Source: Theristus sp. LFF4_11
Taxonomy: Eukaryota > Nematoda > Chromadorea > Monhysterida > Xyalidae
Assembly (NCBI GenBank): GCA_030248135.1
Contig: JASANC010001067.1
Span: forward strand, 1-64,000
Length of the DNA: 64,000 bases
Direction of reading: 5' to 3'
Within the stretch, counting starts at the first letter, position 1. Each line of letters opens with the position of its first letter. Both the position numbers and the translations under genes were made by a program. The notes under the pieces were generated by a model. The model saw nothing but the letters and a program-made list of their open reading frames with translations, did no database searches and was not told the DNA's origin. Of the stretch, positions 1 through 11,701 are shown one piece after another.

Positions 1-675
1 TGATATAAGAAGGACCCTTTCCAGAAAAAAATCGTTTTTTTGCATTTTTTCAACTTTTTCGCGCGCACCATCGATCAGCTCAACGACCGCATACAGCGAG
101 TGTATGGAGCCGGCGGGCGACGTGGCACGACGCCGATGATGGTGTACTTGTTGGTGATTGGCTGTTGACGCTGACGAGCACACCGCTGATTGGTGCACTG
201 CACGACCAGTTTGAATCATCATTCATCATAGCATCACATCCGGTGAAACGCAACGTTCAACATCAATAATAGCGGTACAGCTCAATAGTGTTTAGAGACA
301 TGTGTGGGAATCATGGCATGCCACAATGAAAACGCCAATTGACGTCATGTTAAAAATGCCAAAAAACTATGCCAAATTTATGCCAAAGTCCATTCCAAAT
401 TTTACTTCATACAATATCCATTTAAAAATTTTTGAGACTGCAGAAAATTATGTGCTTTCTTAGGAATTTTCCAAAACCTTTGTTATAAACTTTGGCATGG
501 CATGAAATATCAACATGGATTGCAGTATTTTTTTAGCGTGATGGTTCCCGGTTGTTTGATCATCAATTTACGTCATCAACAGTGAAATGGTCCGCGCATC
601 CCGAAATGTTCGAAAGCGCTATTGAACTGACACTTTTTAATATTGAACTATTTTCACTTGATGTAATGAATAATT
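1..675. other. No confident gene; short open stretch near the start
   Basis: A GC-richer patch at about 55-167 is open on the plus strand and ends in a stop at 165-167. No convincing splice acceptor precedes it and I do not recognise the peptide. It could be the 3' end of a gene lying to the left of the window. The rest is AT-rich with nothing recognisable. Confidence 0.3.
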
Positions 676-999
676 ATGATGATTGAAACTGGTCTCCCTG
701 GTGGTGGTGGCTCGGTGAAAGAGCTGCTAATACTGGGCGACATTATCAAGGTCGTGGTGGCGCACGGATCGTCGGCCGAGTCTCGCGTGATTAAAATATT
801 CGTCGGCGACGCCCCAGTTGACCGGGGCGTCTCTATCGGCGTCACAACGGACGTCTTCTTTGTGTTCATGTTGTTTGTGTTGTTGGCGATAATTACAGTT
901 TACGGATTGATGAAATGCAATAACACTTTTCTGCTGCGCCGTGTTGTGTTATACTGGAACAATAAGGAAATGGATGAATACCAGCAGAGTCCCCGCTAG
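676..999 (+). CDS. Hypothetical single-pass membrane protein (107 aa) or terminal exon
   Basis: The frame is open for 107 residues from ATG 676 to a TAG stop at 997-999. Residues 1-55 are polar and start with a glycine-rich stretch (LPGGGG). Residues ~60-80 (DVFFVFMLFVLLAIITVYGL) form a clear hydrophobic segment, followed by Cys, Asn and Arg-rich residues, so one membrane helix with a short basic tail is likely. Base composition is more coding-like than the flanks. An in-frame TGA lies nine bases upstream and no good AG acceptor is visible nearby, so this is either a small single-exon gene or a last exon with an unusual acceptor. I do not recognise the family. Confidence 0.35.
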   Translation: MMIETGLPGGGGSVKELLILGDIIKVVVAHGSSAESRVIKIFVGDAPVDRGVSIGVTTDVFFVFMLFVLLAIITVYGLMKCNNTFLLRRVVLYWNNKEMDEYQQSPR

Positions 1000-1474
1000 A
1001 AATAATCGGCAGAGAAGCAGAAAAAACAAGAGGAAAGAAAGCGAAAACTGCTCTGGCAACATTGTGGTAATCATTGTGCGTTACTGGAAAACCTGATTAG
1101 CACACATGATTTAACACGCAACCACAACAATGTCAAAGTCACAGCAAAAGCAGAATCGAATGTGAAAAGGCAGACGTGGAAAAGTACGATATTAATCAAA
1201 GTGCTGATTTTTTGCACACCGTCCTCGGTGGTGGGGTATCAGGGTAGGGTACAGAACAAACGGATGAACCTTGATCGCGTGGGTGTATAAGGAAATTCAA
1301 AGTCTGACAAAGCGTACAAACAAATCCAATGTTTTATTCAACTGATTTAGACCATTTAAATTAGCAGCATTGAAGCGCACAGTTTTGAACAATTCAGAAA
1401 CGAGGTGAAAATATTTTTCGCTATTGCAGCAGATGACGTGTCAAACATAACATCGTAAAAATTTCGGAGAAGTT
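1000..1474. other. Non-coding, nothing recognised
   Basis: This stretch is AT-rich with many stops in all frames. No repeat shared with other parts of the window was noticed. Confidence 0.5.
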
Positions 1475-1755
1475 GTTACCAAACTCGGATAATTCGGGGT
1501 TGGGGTCTATTGCAACGAGACAGGCTATAGCATGGCCTAAAAGCAGTCGTTGTGTTCTTCACCAACGGCGGGAAAGGAGTTGTCTTCAAGATAGCCCAGA
1601 TAATTCCCAATCGTGTGTGCAAGAGAGAAAGACTAAACAGAATAGCACGAAAAATCAATCAGTCAAAAATAAAAAAACACGTCAAATTTGACTTAGTTTC
1701 TGAACGTCTTTTTTTCTTTCATTCAAATTTCGCGCGCTCCTTGCACCCTGAAAAA
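1475..1755. repeat. Dispersed repeat R1, copy 1
   Basis: The stretch around AGAATAGCACGAA and CACGTCAAATTTGAC, ending near CGCGCGCTCCTTGCACCCTG, recurs at 37425-37660 in the same orientation and at 41405-41590 inverted. The other two copies lie in introns of the OTULIN-like gene. Terminal repeats were not resolved, so the element class is unknown. Confidence 0.55.
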
Positions 1756-1921
1756 AAAAAGCGATGTTTAATCGGTTTTACCGTAGGTTAGCACAGATTC
1801 TGTAAAGTTTTTCTTTGGTTTCGTTTCCAGATTTGCCGACTTACACGTACAGTAAAACATAACTTCAACAAAAAGCTCCATCATGAAAACTCATAACAAA
1901 TTGCACGTGAACATAAACGTA

Positions 1922-2676
1922 TCTAAAAATGCGGGAGACGCATATAAAAGGAGGAATATGGCCTTGTGTAAGCAGTGAACGACTTGGCTCGACAACGCTT
2001 TTCAAGTCTGTGGTACACACGGATACAGTACATAAGAGTTCTATTTTTGCGCCGCGTTTGTTGTTTAAAAGCTTGCTGAAAAGCGTAAAAACTTTAGTTT
2101 ATATATTGAAGTCCTCTTCAGTTTAGTCTAAAATCACACCATGTGCGAAATTCTGTAAATTCTGTGCAAAAACAGAAACATCAGAAATTGCAAAACATTG
2201 CTGCATGTAGCTTTATCGTTGTTGCTAACGTACGCACCGCTGTGCACACAGCAGCACCAGTGCAAAAAGTGTTGTCTTTTCCGTTGATTTTCACCCTTTT
2301 TACCAAACTCTTGTGACAGGATAAACCGGTGAGTCATTGCCTTTGCCACAGAAGGAGACCTTGCGTTCCCAATGCCTCTGCGATACACTTTGTGCAAACC
2401 AGTGTCAGCGGTCTAAAGTCTGATCGTTATTTTAGTGGTTTTAGTGGTCGCTAAATGCTAGAAATAAAGCAAATGTGAAAGTTTCATTTGTCTACAATGT
2501 ACGAGGGTTGCCATGTGCAACCGAAATAAAGAATAAACGGCGCAAAAATATGACTCTTATGTACTTGTATCCGTGTGTACCACATCAAAGACTTGAAAAG
2601 CGTTGTCGAGCCAAGTCGTTCAATGCTTACACAAGGCCATATTCCTCCTTTTATATGCGTCTCCCGCATTTTTAGA
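1922..2676. mobile_element. Long-TIR MITE with TATA-like motif in both ends
   Basis: The left end (1922-2050) and right end (2530-2676) are inverted copies of about 130 bp. Both start TCTAAAAATGCGGG and are flanked by TA (1920-1921 and 2677-2678), consistent with a TA target duplication. Each arm contains CATATAAAAGG, a good TATA-box match, reading inward. The ~480-bp middle has no recognisable protein. It is a non-autonomous DNA transposon of unknown superfamily. Confidence 0.7.
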
Positions 2677-2699
2677 TAATATTCTGACTTTTACATAAG

Positions 2700-4171
2700 C
2701 CCCAAAACTCGGACCAAAATCACAATTCGTTGGTCACACATTCTTCTAAACCCCGGACAACTCAGGTTCTTCATTTTTCGTTTTTATGCCGATTTCGCCC
2801 ATGCTATTTCTACGGCCGATTCGCCCAAAATCGTCACGATTCAGTACCTAGAATTGTTCACACAAGAAAACTAACCCAGAATCCGTGATCAGCGCATTGA
2901 ATTACTATGGAAAACACCGTTTTTTTGTGTTTCATTTCTGGACCGATTTCGCCAATTTCCACGTCCGATTCACCCGAAATCGTCACGATTCAGTATCTAG
3001 AGTTGCTCACATAAAAAACTAACCCAGCATCCGTGATCGGCGCAATGAATTACCATGGAAAACACCGTTTTCTTGTTTTTCATTTCTGGACCGGTTTCGC
3101 TAAATTCCACGGCCGATTCGCCATAAATCGTCACGATTCAGTATCCAGAGTTGCTCATACAAGAAAACTAACCCAAAATCCGTGATCAGCGCATTGAATT
3201 ACCCTGCAAAACCCGTTTTCTCGTTTTTCATTTCTGGACCGATTTCGCCAATTTCCACGGCCGATTCGCCAGAAATCGTCACGATTCAGTATCTAGAGTT
3301 GCTCACATAAAAAACTAACCCAGAATCCGTGATCGGCGCAATGAATTACCATGGAAAACACCGTTTTCTCGTTTTTCATTTCTAGGCCGATTTCGCTAAA
3401 TTCCACGGCCGATTCGCCCGAAATCGTCACGATTCGGTATCTAGAGTCGCTCACATAAGAAAACTAACCCAAAATCCGTGATCAGCGCATTGAATTACCC
3501 TGGAAAACACCCTTTTCTTGTTTTTCGTTTCTGGACCGATTTCGCCAATTTCCACGGCCGATTCGGCTGAAATCGTCGCGATTCAGCACCTAGAGTTGCT
3601 CACGTAAGAAAACTAACCCAAAATTCGTGATCAGCGTATTGAATTACCTTGGAAAACACAGTTTTCTTGTTTCTCATTTCTGGACCGATTTCGCCAATTT
3701 CCACGGCCGATTCGCCCGAAATCGTTACGATTCAGTATCTAGAGTTGCTCACATAAAAAACTAACCCAAAATTTGTGATCACCGCATTGAATTACCCAGG
3801 AAAACACCCTTTTCTTGTTTTTCGTTTCTGGACCGATTTCGCCAATTTCCACGGCCGATTCGCCCGAAATCGTCACGATTCAGTATCTAGAGTTGCTCAC
3901 ATAAAAAAACTAACCCAAAATTTGTGATCAGCGCATTGAATTACCCTGGAAAACACCCTTTTCTTGTTTTTCGTTTCTGGACCGATTTCGCCAACTTCCA
4001 CGGCCGATTCGCCCGAAATCGTCACGATTCGGTATCTAGAGTCGCTCACATAAGAAAACTAACCCAAAATCCGTGATCAGCGCATTGAATTACCCTGGAA
4101 AACACCCTTTTCTTGTTTTTCGTTTCTGGACCGATTTCGCCAATTTCCACGGCCGATTCGTCCGAAATCGT
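2700..4171. repeat. Tandem satellite, ~148-bp period, about 9-10 units
   Basis: Each unit contains CCGTGATCAGCGCATTGAAT, GGACCGATTTCGCC, CACGGCCGATTCGCC and GAAATCGTCACGATTCAG. The first of these recurs about every 148 bp (near 2882, 3030, 3178, 3326, 3474, 3622, 3770, 3918, 4066). Units differ by scattered substitutions and 1-2 bp indels. The array ends just before a MITE at 4187. No coding potential is seen. Confidence 0.9.
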
Positions 4172-4186
4172 CAAATACATTTCGTA

Positions 4187-4946
4187 CAGTCTATCACGCT
4201 AATATATGCAACTCGCTGATTGGTCGGCTCCTCACGCTCCGCACCCTAGGAACGGGATTCAGAAAAAATCATGTTTTTCATTGTTCAACGGTTTGTTTTC
4301 ATTTATTTCATGCCGAAAAAACATTCTAAATAAAAAAACTACCAAATTCCAAAAATTTACATTGGTCACAATGTCAAAAAATGTCTTTTTTGGTTGATTG
4401 ACTGCGACGACGTCGTCTATGGTTTTGGTTTAGTTTTTGCCTTTAGGCATGAAAAGAGCGTGCCGCCGCTGGCCGCTACTGTGTGTCCGAAGCACAGAGA
4501 AGAAGAACGCAGCAGGTGACAGTATTTATTGACAATGTGAACAATCTTTGAACAACAATGAATGGACATGGCGCACCCAATGAATCAATTGTTAAAAGCG
4601 GGATGAAAACTGTCGAAATCGTTGGAAGCAAGTTTTGTTATTTTGTTTGTTTGTTTTAAATTTGTTTTGAACACGCAGCAGCGGCCAGCGGTACGTTTGA
4701 AAGCAAAAATTCTCGACGACGTCGTCGCCGTCAATCAACCAAAAAAACTTCAGTTCACTAATTTTTTACCAATTCAATCGTTTGGAATTTTGTAGTTTTT
4801 TATTTAGAATGTTTTTTCGGCATGAAATAAATGAAAACAAACCGTTGAACAATGAAAAACATGATTTTTTCTGAATCCCGTTCCCAGGGTGCGGAGCGTG
4901 AGGAGCCGACCAATCAGCGAGTTGCATATATTAGCGTGATAGACTG
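4187..4946. mobile_element. Mariner-like MITE (family CAGTC), complete
   Basis: The element begins CAGTCTATCACGC and ends with the inverse, flanked by TA (4185-4186 and 4947-4948), as expected for Tc1/mariner. The inverted repeats are about 160 bp and contain CTGATTGGTCGG (an inverted CCAAT motif) followed by CTCCGCACCCT. The interior has two inverted GACGACGTCGTC stretches. There is no transposase. A relative with the same subterminal motifs lies at 59692-60481. Confidence 0.88.
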
Positions 4947-4964
4947 TAGCTCAGACAAAATTTG

Positions 4965-5490
4965 TAAGAGTGAAAAACTGATACCCAGTCAAAATGCTAC
5001 AAACATTCAAAAAATGCACAATTTTGACCAAAAAAAGTGCCCGGGCAAAAAAATAAACCAAATTTTTAGAATCTACAGATGAAATTACCCTAGGAAACAT
5101 TTGTTCAACTGTGAAAGTGCCCCAGGTAAAAATTGAAAGGGCGAACACTTAAAACCAGGTTGAAACCGTGCGAACTTTTAAAAATGCCCAATTTTTACCC
5201 AAAAACAAGGTTGTGTCAAAAAATTAACCTAAACAGCAAAATCTATGGATGAAATTACCCCAGGAACCGTTCTTGTTCGACTGTGAGAGTGTTGCAGGTA
5301 AAAATTGAAAGGGCGAACACTTGATACCAGGTAAAAACCCTTCGAACTTTTAAAAATGCCCAATTTTTACCCAAAAACAAGGTCGGGGCAAAAAATTAAC
5401 CCAAACAGCAAAATCTACGGATGAAATTACCCCAGGAAACATTTTTGTTCGACTGTGAAAGTGTCGCAGGTAAAAATTTAAAGGGCGAAC
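4965..5490. repeat. Tandem repeat, ~171-bp period, three units
   Basis: GAAATTACCC(C/T)AGGAA recurs at 5081, 5251 and 5423, each followed by GTAAAAATTGAAAGGGCGAA and a TTTTTACCCAAAAACAAGG block. The first unit is the most diverged. It begins directly after the MITE at 4187-4946. Confidence 0.8.
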
Positions 5491-8400
5491 ACATGTTGAT
5501 TACATACCTGAAAAAAAAATAGATTGAAGAATAATTAACATTAATTTCAGAATAGGTTTTTCGTGTCTACAGCGTATGAAAAGTAGTCGGATAAAATTTT
5601 TTTCGCGGCTCCAAGCACAACTTTGGGTGTTCGTTTCGTGTGCACAGAACCAAGTTTGTGGCTTATACTATGCTCGCTGGAGGCAGCGAGCAAATTTGAA
5701 AAAAGCGCGCGAGGGGATAACGGCTCATATTATGCGTGATGCGCTCTCCGCTCGCTACGCTCGCTCGCGCATCCGCATGATAACTTATGCATGTACACCA
5801 TGTAATGCAAACATACTGTATACCAGATGTGCATATAAAAATCGATGTTACAATCCATGTAAAAATTAATCAGCGCTCGCACTTTGTGTCCACATGGAGC
5901 ATGTGCGTGTTTCAGTTTTGACACGCAGGGACAAACTGTTTTTGCACCTTTCAATAATTTACAATCATTTATTTTCTGTTAGCCGGAAGATTCCAAACAT
6001 AAGTTTGTCATCAGCTTTTCGTGAAAAAAACCGCGAAAACGTGAATATTGTTTTTTGGGGGTTTCTGTTCTCTTTCCAAAAACATTCATCAAAAATATGT
6101 ATAATTAATGTTCAGAAGATCGATGAAAAGTCAGCGAACACATAAAACCGTAAAATGATGGCCGTAAATTACAAAATGTTGACAAAGCTACATACATTGA
6201 TGTGCACTGACGGCCAGCAAAAGTTTGGGAATAATGCCGCTCAACTTGTGTGTGCTTCAGAATTAGGGACTTCATAATTTGGTCATTTATGAAGTCGAGT
6301 ATAGATACACTGCATATGGTATTTAGGTCTCCTAAGAGTGAGAGTTAGTTTAGTTGACAACACCACTTTTTTTACCACATGATTCAGGAAACTCGCATAC
6401 GTGTACATACGCATACAGTGTGTAGGAAAAAACCATGATGAGTGGCGTGTGTGCCGTGAACGTGAACTCAAAAGTGGACGTCGTTTCATACACGCATTGC
6501 ATCATGAGAAATTGTAGTTAATTTTACGCCATTTGCACTATTTCACAGAAAATTAGTAAAGCGGTTAGTGACGGGAACGGGCAGTTTTGCTGAAAATTGT
6601 GTTTTGGGAACTGCGGTTTGTTGTGATGAAATGCAAAGAATGGCGGAAACAAAATGATCAAAGAGTTTTGTTTTGCGACATGATAAGTTCTGCAAAACGT
6701 GCATTGCAAATTTCATCTTACTCATCACGAATTTAATCAATCTTCTGCGGCAACCGTGGTAAACCGTGCCTAACACTCATTTATTTTTCTCGTACAGCTC
6801 AAAAATGCTGACAAATGCATGTTGCAGATGACTGGAAAATTCTTCCCAGGAGTTTCCACACGGTGAGTCTGGTGGTCTGCTCAGAAATGATCAGATTTTA
6901 ATTTTACATTTTAGTTTTTTAGCAGTTGCTAGTTATTTACAGTTGTTTGACAAAATTGTTACCATGGCACTTAGCTTGGCGAAACAAAGAACAGCGGCGA
7001 ACTTCATGTATTATCAACCAACAAAATTGTGAGAAGCTGGTGTCTCTTGCTGCAGCAAGCAGCGTCAGTCAAAACAACAGACCAGCTACGTAAACAACTG
7101 AGCTCCTATATGAAGCGATGAATCTTTGACTCTTATGGCATTCGACATTCGGCATTCGTGAGGCATTCGTGGTATAGTTTCGGTAGCAATCTTGGTTTAG
7201 TTGTTTGAAAGCCAGTTGTGTAGGCCACCGACAATCAGTTAAAAGGTGCTCAGATAGATCTTTAGGTTCGGGAGTCAGTTTTTGACATTCAGTCTTATAC
7301 CAGTGAATTCAGTCTTACAGTGTATATAAGTGAACTCGGTTTTGTATCATTGAACTTGGCCTTAGTGGTGTGTAGAAGCCCTACACCCAGAACAAGTACC
7401 GATCCACCTTAACTTCGAACCTCACAAATAACACTTTAGTCCATATCGGCGCATAAAACACAAAAAGCATGGAATTTTTCAGTTCAAAACAGCAATAAGC
7501 ATCTGCAATATTTATTCCTGTGATGGATTGGTCATCATCACTATTTCACCAGCATATAAACGTGAGAAACTGCAGTGACTACATACTTTTCGCGCATACA
7601 AATTGGAAAAACTCTGCCGTTTGACTCTTTCGAGTGAAGAATCAAAAGGCGCAAACTGCACAGAACGGTGTGTGTCTGTCTATCGTATCTCTGGTCTCGA
7701 CCCGATCTCACTGCCACATTGTAAGCCTCTAAGACCATGCTTTTCTGTGATACGAGCGAACGCAATTAGTGTTCAGGCGACATTTTTTATTCAGGCTAAC
7801 ATAGACAACCGCGACCAGAACAAACGATAACAAGGGGGTCGCCGATCCGAGATAGGAATGGATGTTGTGGAATGATGATGGAATCTGTGCTGAGATGCAA
7901 GTGCCTGCCCACACACACACACACATCTCGAAAGGGCTCGACCCCAAGAGTGCAGTCCTGTGCTGTGCAGTGCGCAAATGAGCGTTAAAGAACGACTACA
8001 CGGTTGTTGACGCTGATGTGAATGTGTGACCGGGAGTTCTGGTATAATTCAAGTTTGCACAAAATCCACAATGCGTATGTTGCTTATGTATATTTGATCA
8101 CTTCGAGGATGAAAATGAATAAATAAGCGGCTTGTATACGCAGGACGTATGACGGCAAGAACGACAGATCTTATAATGCAAGGATGTACAATTATCTGTG
8201 CGGCTCAGGGGATATGTGGTTTTTTTAATCTAAACTGCAATAAGCGTTTTTGCACATGCACTTGGCTATGTAAAGCTTTATTGTTGATGGCTTTTTGAAA
8301 AGTTTCGACATACACATGTTTTAAAGTTCCGCTGTCAAAGCATGATGGAAATCATCCATAAAAACTGTGTTTTATAAAGCAAGAGAACCTGTTCAGCACA

Positions 8401-9304
8401 CATTGAAAAGACCAAAAACAATAACCTAACCATTTAAAAATGGCCCCGTCTTTAAAAATGTGAAAATTTGTTTTTTTTCTGCTAAAATGGCTTTAGATTT
8501 AAAAAAAGACTATGCACGATTTTCCGTCACAATTACACATATAAACGTAGTAATTGTCAGTTCACACACAAATGAAAGGAAAAATGTTTTAAAGAAAAAA
8601 TTACCGCACAACAAAGAAATCAACAAGCTGGCGGTACAGCCGAGGGACACACAGGACAGAAATGAAAAGAAAAGACTGAAACAGCAGTGTGATTTTGTGA
8701 TATACACAGCAACCGTGTGGTAAAAGTCCGCTTTTGCACCAAAAAAAAAATACCGCGTAAACGAACTCACTGGCACATATTAACGCATCGGTGCGTGCAG
8801 AGCCAGTGCGTTTGTGCTTGTATGAGAGTTATTTGTCGTCGCGAATCTTAGCAAAAACCAAAAAAATGCGGGGTAATTCTTTAATGGCGGGTTTCAGACA
8901 ACGCCAGAACATCGTGGCAATGATGAAAGTGCGCAACATTCGAACTGTGTTTTCTGAGAGAGAGCGAGCGATACGATGGACCATTAAGTCGTCCCCGTCG
9001 TGTGTCGCATCATGTTCCATAAAAACGAATAAATACACGCTCTTCTGTTGCTCGCAAAAGACAAAGTAAACACACTTTCCAGTCGCGATTTCATCAACTG
9101 GGACACCGAAAAAAAGAGAGTGGATTATTTTTTGTCAAAAGGCTACCAGATTTCGCTTTTAGCAAATGGAAAATTGACGCACACGCTGTTTCTCATTTTC
9201 CATAACATCACACGCTGGAAGACACTGGCACTACGTAGTGAAGGTTATTTTTTTGAAAAAAAATGGTTCCCGACAAGAACCTATCATGGCATATTCAGCT
9301 CAGT
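5491..9304. other. Intergenic, no gene supported
   Basis: Open frames are all under 100 codons, low in complexity and mutually overlapping on both strands. A CA dinucleotide run lies near 7908-7925. A GC-rich run of CTCGCTACGCTCGCTCGCGC type lies near 5750. No transposon termini were identified. Confidence 0.5.
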
Positions 9305-9560
9305 TACCGTAAAGTCTTGAATACAATTCTTGCTACCTATAGCCAAGCAAATCAAAAAATTTGAAGAAACTTTTTTTGGTAGAAACGTCATTATAAACGA
9401 GAGTAGGTTTTATGAAAAGAATCTTGGGAACGGATTAAAGAGATCGTAGTTTTTCAAACGGTTTTTCAGAGTTTTCTGTCGCGGTCTTGACAGAGCGGAG
9501 TTTTCAGCTGTCGATTCACCGTCAAATAATTTGTCACTGCCTCCACCCCATTTGTACGAA
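9305..9560. repeat. Relative of the TACCGTAAAG MITE family, long variant
   Basis: The stretch starts TACCGTAAAGTCTTG and contains GGAACGGATTAAAGAG and a CAGCTGTC...TTCACC block in the same order as 26838-27115 in the last large beta-tubulin intron. The far end was not located, so it may be truncated. A 139-codon minus-strand open frame over this repeat is probably fortuitous. Confidence 0.6.
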
Positions 9561-11522
9561 CAAGATTTCCAGTGACCGCCGACTAGAATTCTCGTTTCAC
9601 CGTTTGACAGTCGCCAGTTCATTGCTCTGACTGAACTCTTCCATTCTGGCTTTCCACACACACACATTGCATTTTTTGGGTTTTTTAAGAGACGTGAAGT
9701 GAAACATTTTCTCGAAACTCCGCTCAAGCGACCGAAAGAATCAGAAGCACCGAACATCTCCATCGGGAATAAATGTCCTGAATTTTTTTCTGGTTTGCTG
9801 CGCCGCCCACGCGCGCACGCCACTGCCATGTTTTTTTTACGGCTGGGCTATCTGAGCCGCGTACGCCGACGAAAGATATAGAAAAGTGCGTTTTTCGTCC
9901 GTCTCTGATGTCGCCACGGTTTTTGTTTGTCGTCTTCCATTTTTTGTGGAATCATCAAAAAGTAGTATTGTATACTTGTGGTGAAGTTCTACTGATGAGC
10001 CGGCTATTTTTTCGTTTTTTCCCTCATGGTGGTTGCAAAATCAAAATCAAAACACACACGAATATAGATGAAGAAATTGGCATGAAATACCTGAAGATAA
10101 AGACATTCGCACTGACAAAATACTCGACGAAAAAAACGCGAGAAGTTGTTGTGTGTAACTATTGTGAGGAGCATTTTGGTTACCACAACCCACAACGCCC
10201 AATACTTCGGGTTTTTAGACAATTTTAGAAACACAAAAAAACTACTTTTCAGGTTTTTTAAACCAAAATAGGGAATGAAACTACGGGCAGTGAAGTTGCA
10301 TCAAAGACCTTATGTTTTTGCAAGTGGTGAAAAAAACTATATCTGTCGGTAAAATGATACTATGCCCAACGTAAAAGAATCATCTCTCTTTTCGGGTCGT
10401 ATCCGCGGCAAAATACCAATCTTTTCGTCAGATCGCGAGGACAATCTTTTTGCGGAAAATTGCAAATGTCGTTGCTCTCTGGAGGATATGTGTAATCGAA
10501 CACGTTTTTAAAAAAAGGTCGCGTTCACGGTCTACAGTTTTCCACGGAATTACGGTCTACGCCAAAATCACCAATAACGTGACGTCTTCACTGATCACTC
10601 ACTGCCTGATTGCCACGGAAACATGATCACCATAAAAACTCTCTGCATTTTGTTTTTCGTCTGAATGTATTAGTTCACTAGTTTCTACAACAGCTTTTTT
10701 TCAAATTTGCAGCGTAAGACCCACGGTTGGCACCGTATGGATATCACCGCGGCACAGTGTTTTTCGCACTTGAGTATGCGCGTGCAGAAGATTTTGAAGC
10801 GGGTGTGTGTGTGTGCAGACTTTCATGTTTCATGGGCATGGACATTGTTTTAAGGAAATTTTGGTCTCAAAAATAAACATTTGCATCACGGTATGTACCG
10901 TATTATCTCAAGTAGCCAATTTTTTAATGAAGCGCCACTGATGAAGCGCCAAACAAATTCAAACCACTTTCGATGAAATTTGACAAAGTTTTTCATGTCG
11001 AGCCGCGCAAAAATCTCTCAGCGACGCTCGAGTACAAAATCGTGCTGGGACCGGCACTACGGTACATTTAGGGTAGTGTACCACTATAGCAGTGCGTGGT
11101 TTTACGCACTGCTTTTAGTCGAACCGCTGATTGGAATGTATAAATTTTCAAGAAAAAAGAACAAGAAATTTCTTGCGCAAACATTCCCGCTTAGCGCGTG
11201 CCGCTTTACTGGGGACGTCTACTGAACATTGTACAGATTAAAATAGTTTGACGCGTTACTTTGTTCGAAGAGTCGGTGCAGTGTTGGTGGCGCATCAGAA
11301 AAACCATTAATAGTAACGTCAGAATCAAAAGCTGCTTGAAAGATTGCGATTTGAAAAAAAGCAGCAAATCCGGCAGGGAGTGGGCGACTTTCCAAAGCAA
11401 AACCATCGGCAGAGAAGCGGGTTGTAAAAGTGCTGCGGGTTAAGTTTTTTTTGCGTAAACGATTGAGACTGCTTTGAGCAATAAAGGAGAATCAAGGGAG
11501 TGCAGTTCATCTGGCGAACATA
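9561..11522. other. Intergenic, nothing recognised
   Basis: Mostly AT-rich sequence with short overlapping open frames. There are no convincing splice-flanked coding blocks, RNA genes or transposon ends. Confidence 0.5.
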
Positions 11523-11524
11523 TA

Positions 11525-11699
11525 CAGTACAACTAGCTGATTGGTCGGTTGCACACGCGTGCAGTTGATGCGTGCGTTCTGTGCAGGCATTGCTGTGGAG
11601 GCGGAGTTTTACTGCACAGAATGCATGCGTCGCGCTCGCTGCACGTGTGTTCAACCAACCAATCCGCTATATGTACGTATATATTAGCCAGATGGACTG
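11525..11699. mobile_element. Short mariner-like MITE (family CAGTC)
   Basis: The element is flanked by TA (11523-11524 and 11700-11701), with ends CAGTACAACTAGCTGATTGG and CAGTCCATCTGGC. Subterminal inverted repeats carry GATTGGTCGGTTG and its counterpart CAACCAACCAATC, then GCACACG. The middle is GC-rich and partly palindromic around TGCATGCG. The right half of a similar element lies at ~20655-20761. Confidence 0.8.
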
Positions 11700-11701
11700 T
11701 A

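Noticed and set aside
5730..5780. CTCGCTACGCTCGCTCGCGC stretch as part of a coding exon
   Set aside because: It is a short palindromic simple-sequence motif with stops or repeats in every frame and no splice context.
9410..9829. Minus-strand 139-codon open frame
   Set aside because: It overlaps a dispersed repeat shared with 26838-27115, where the frame is not preserved, so it is unlikely to be selected coding sequence.
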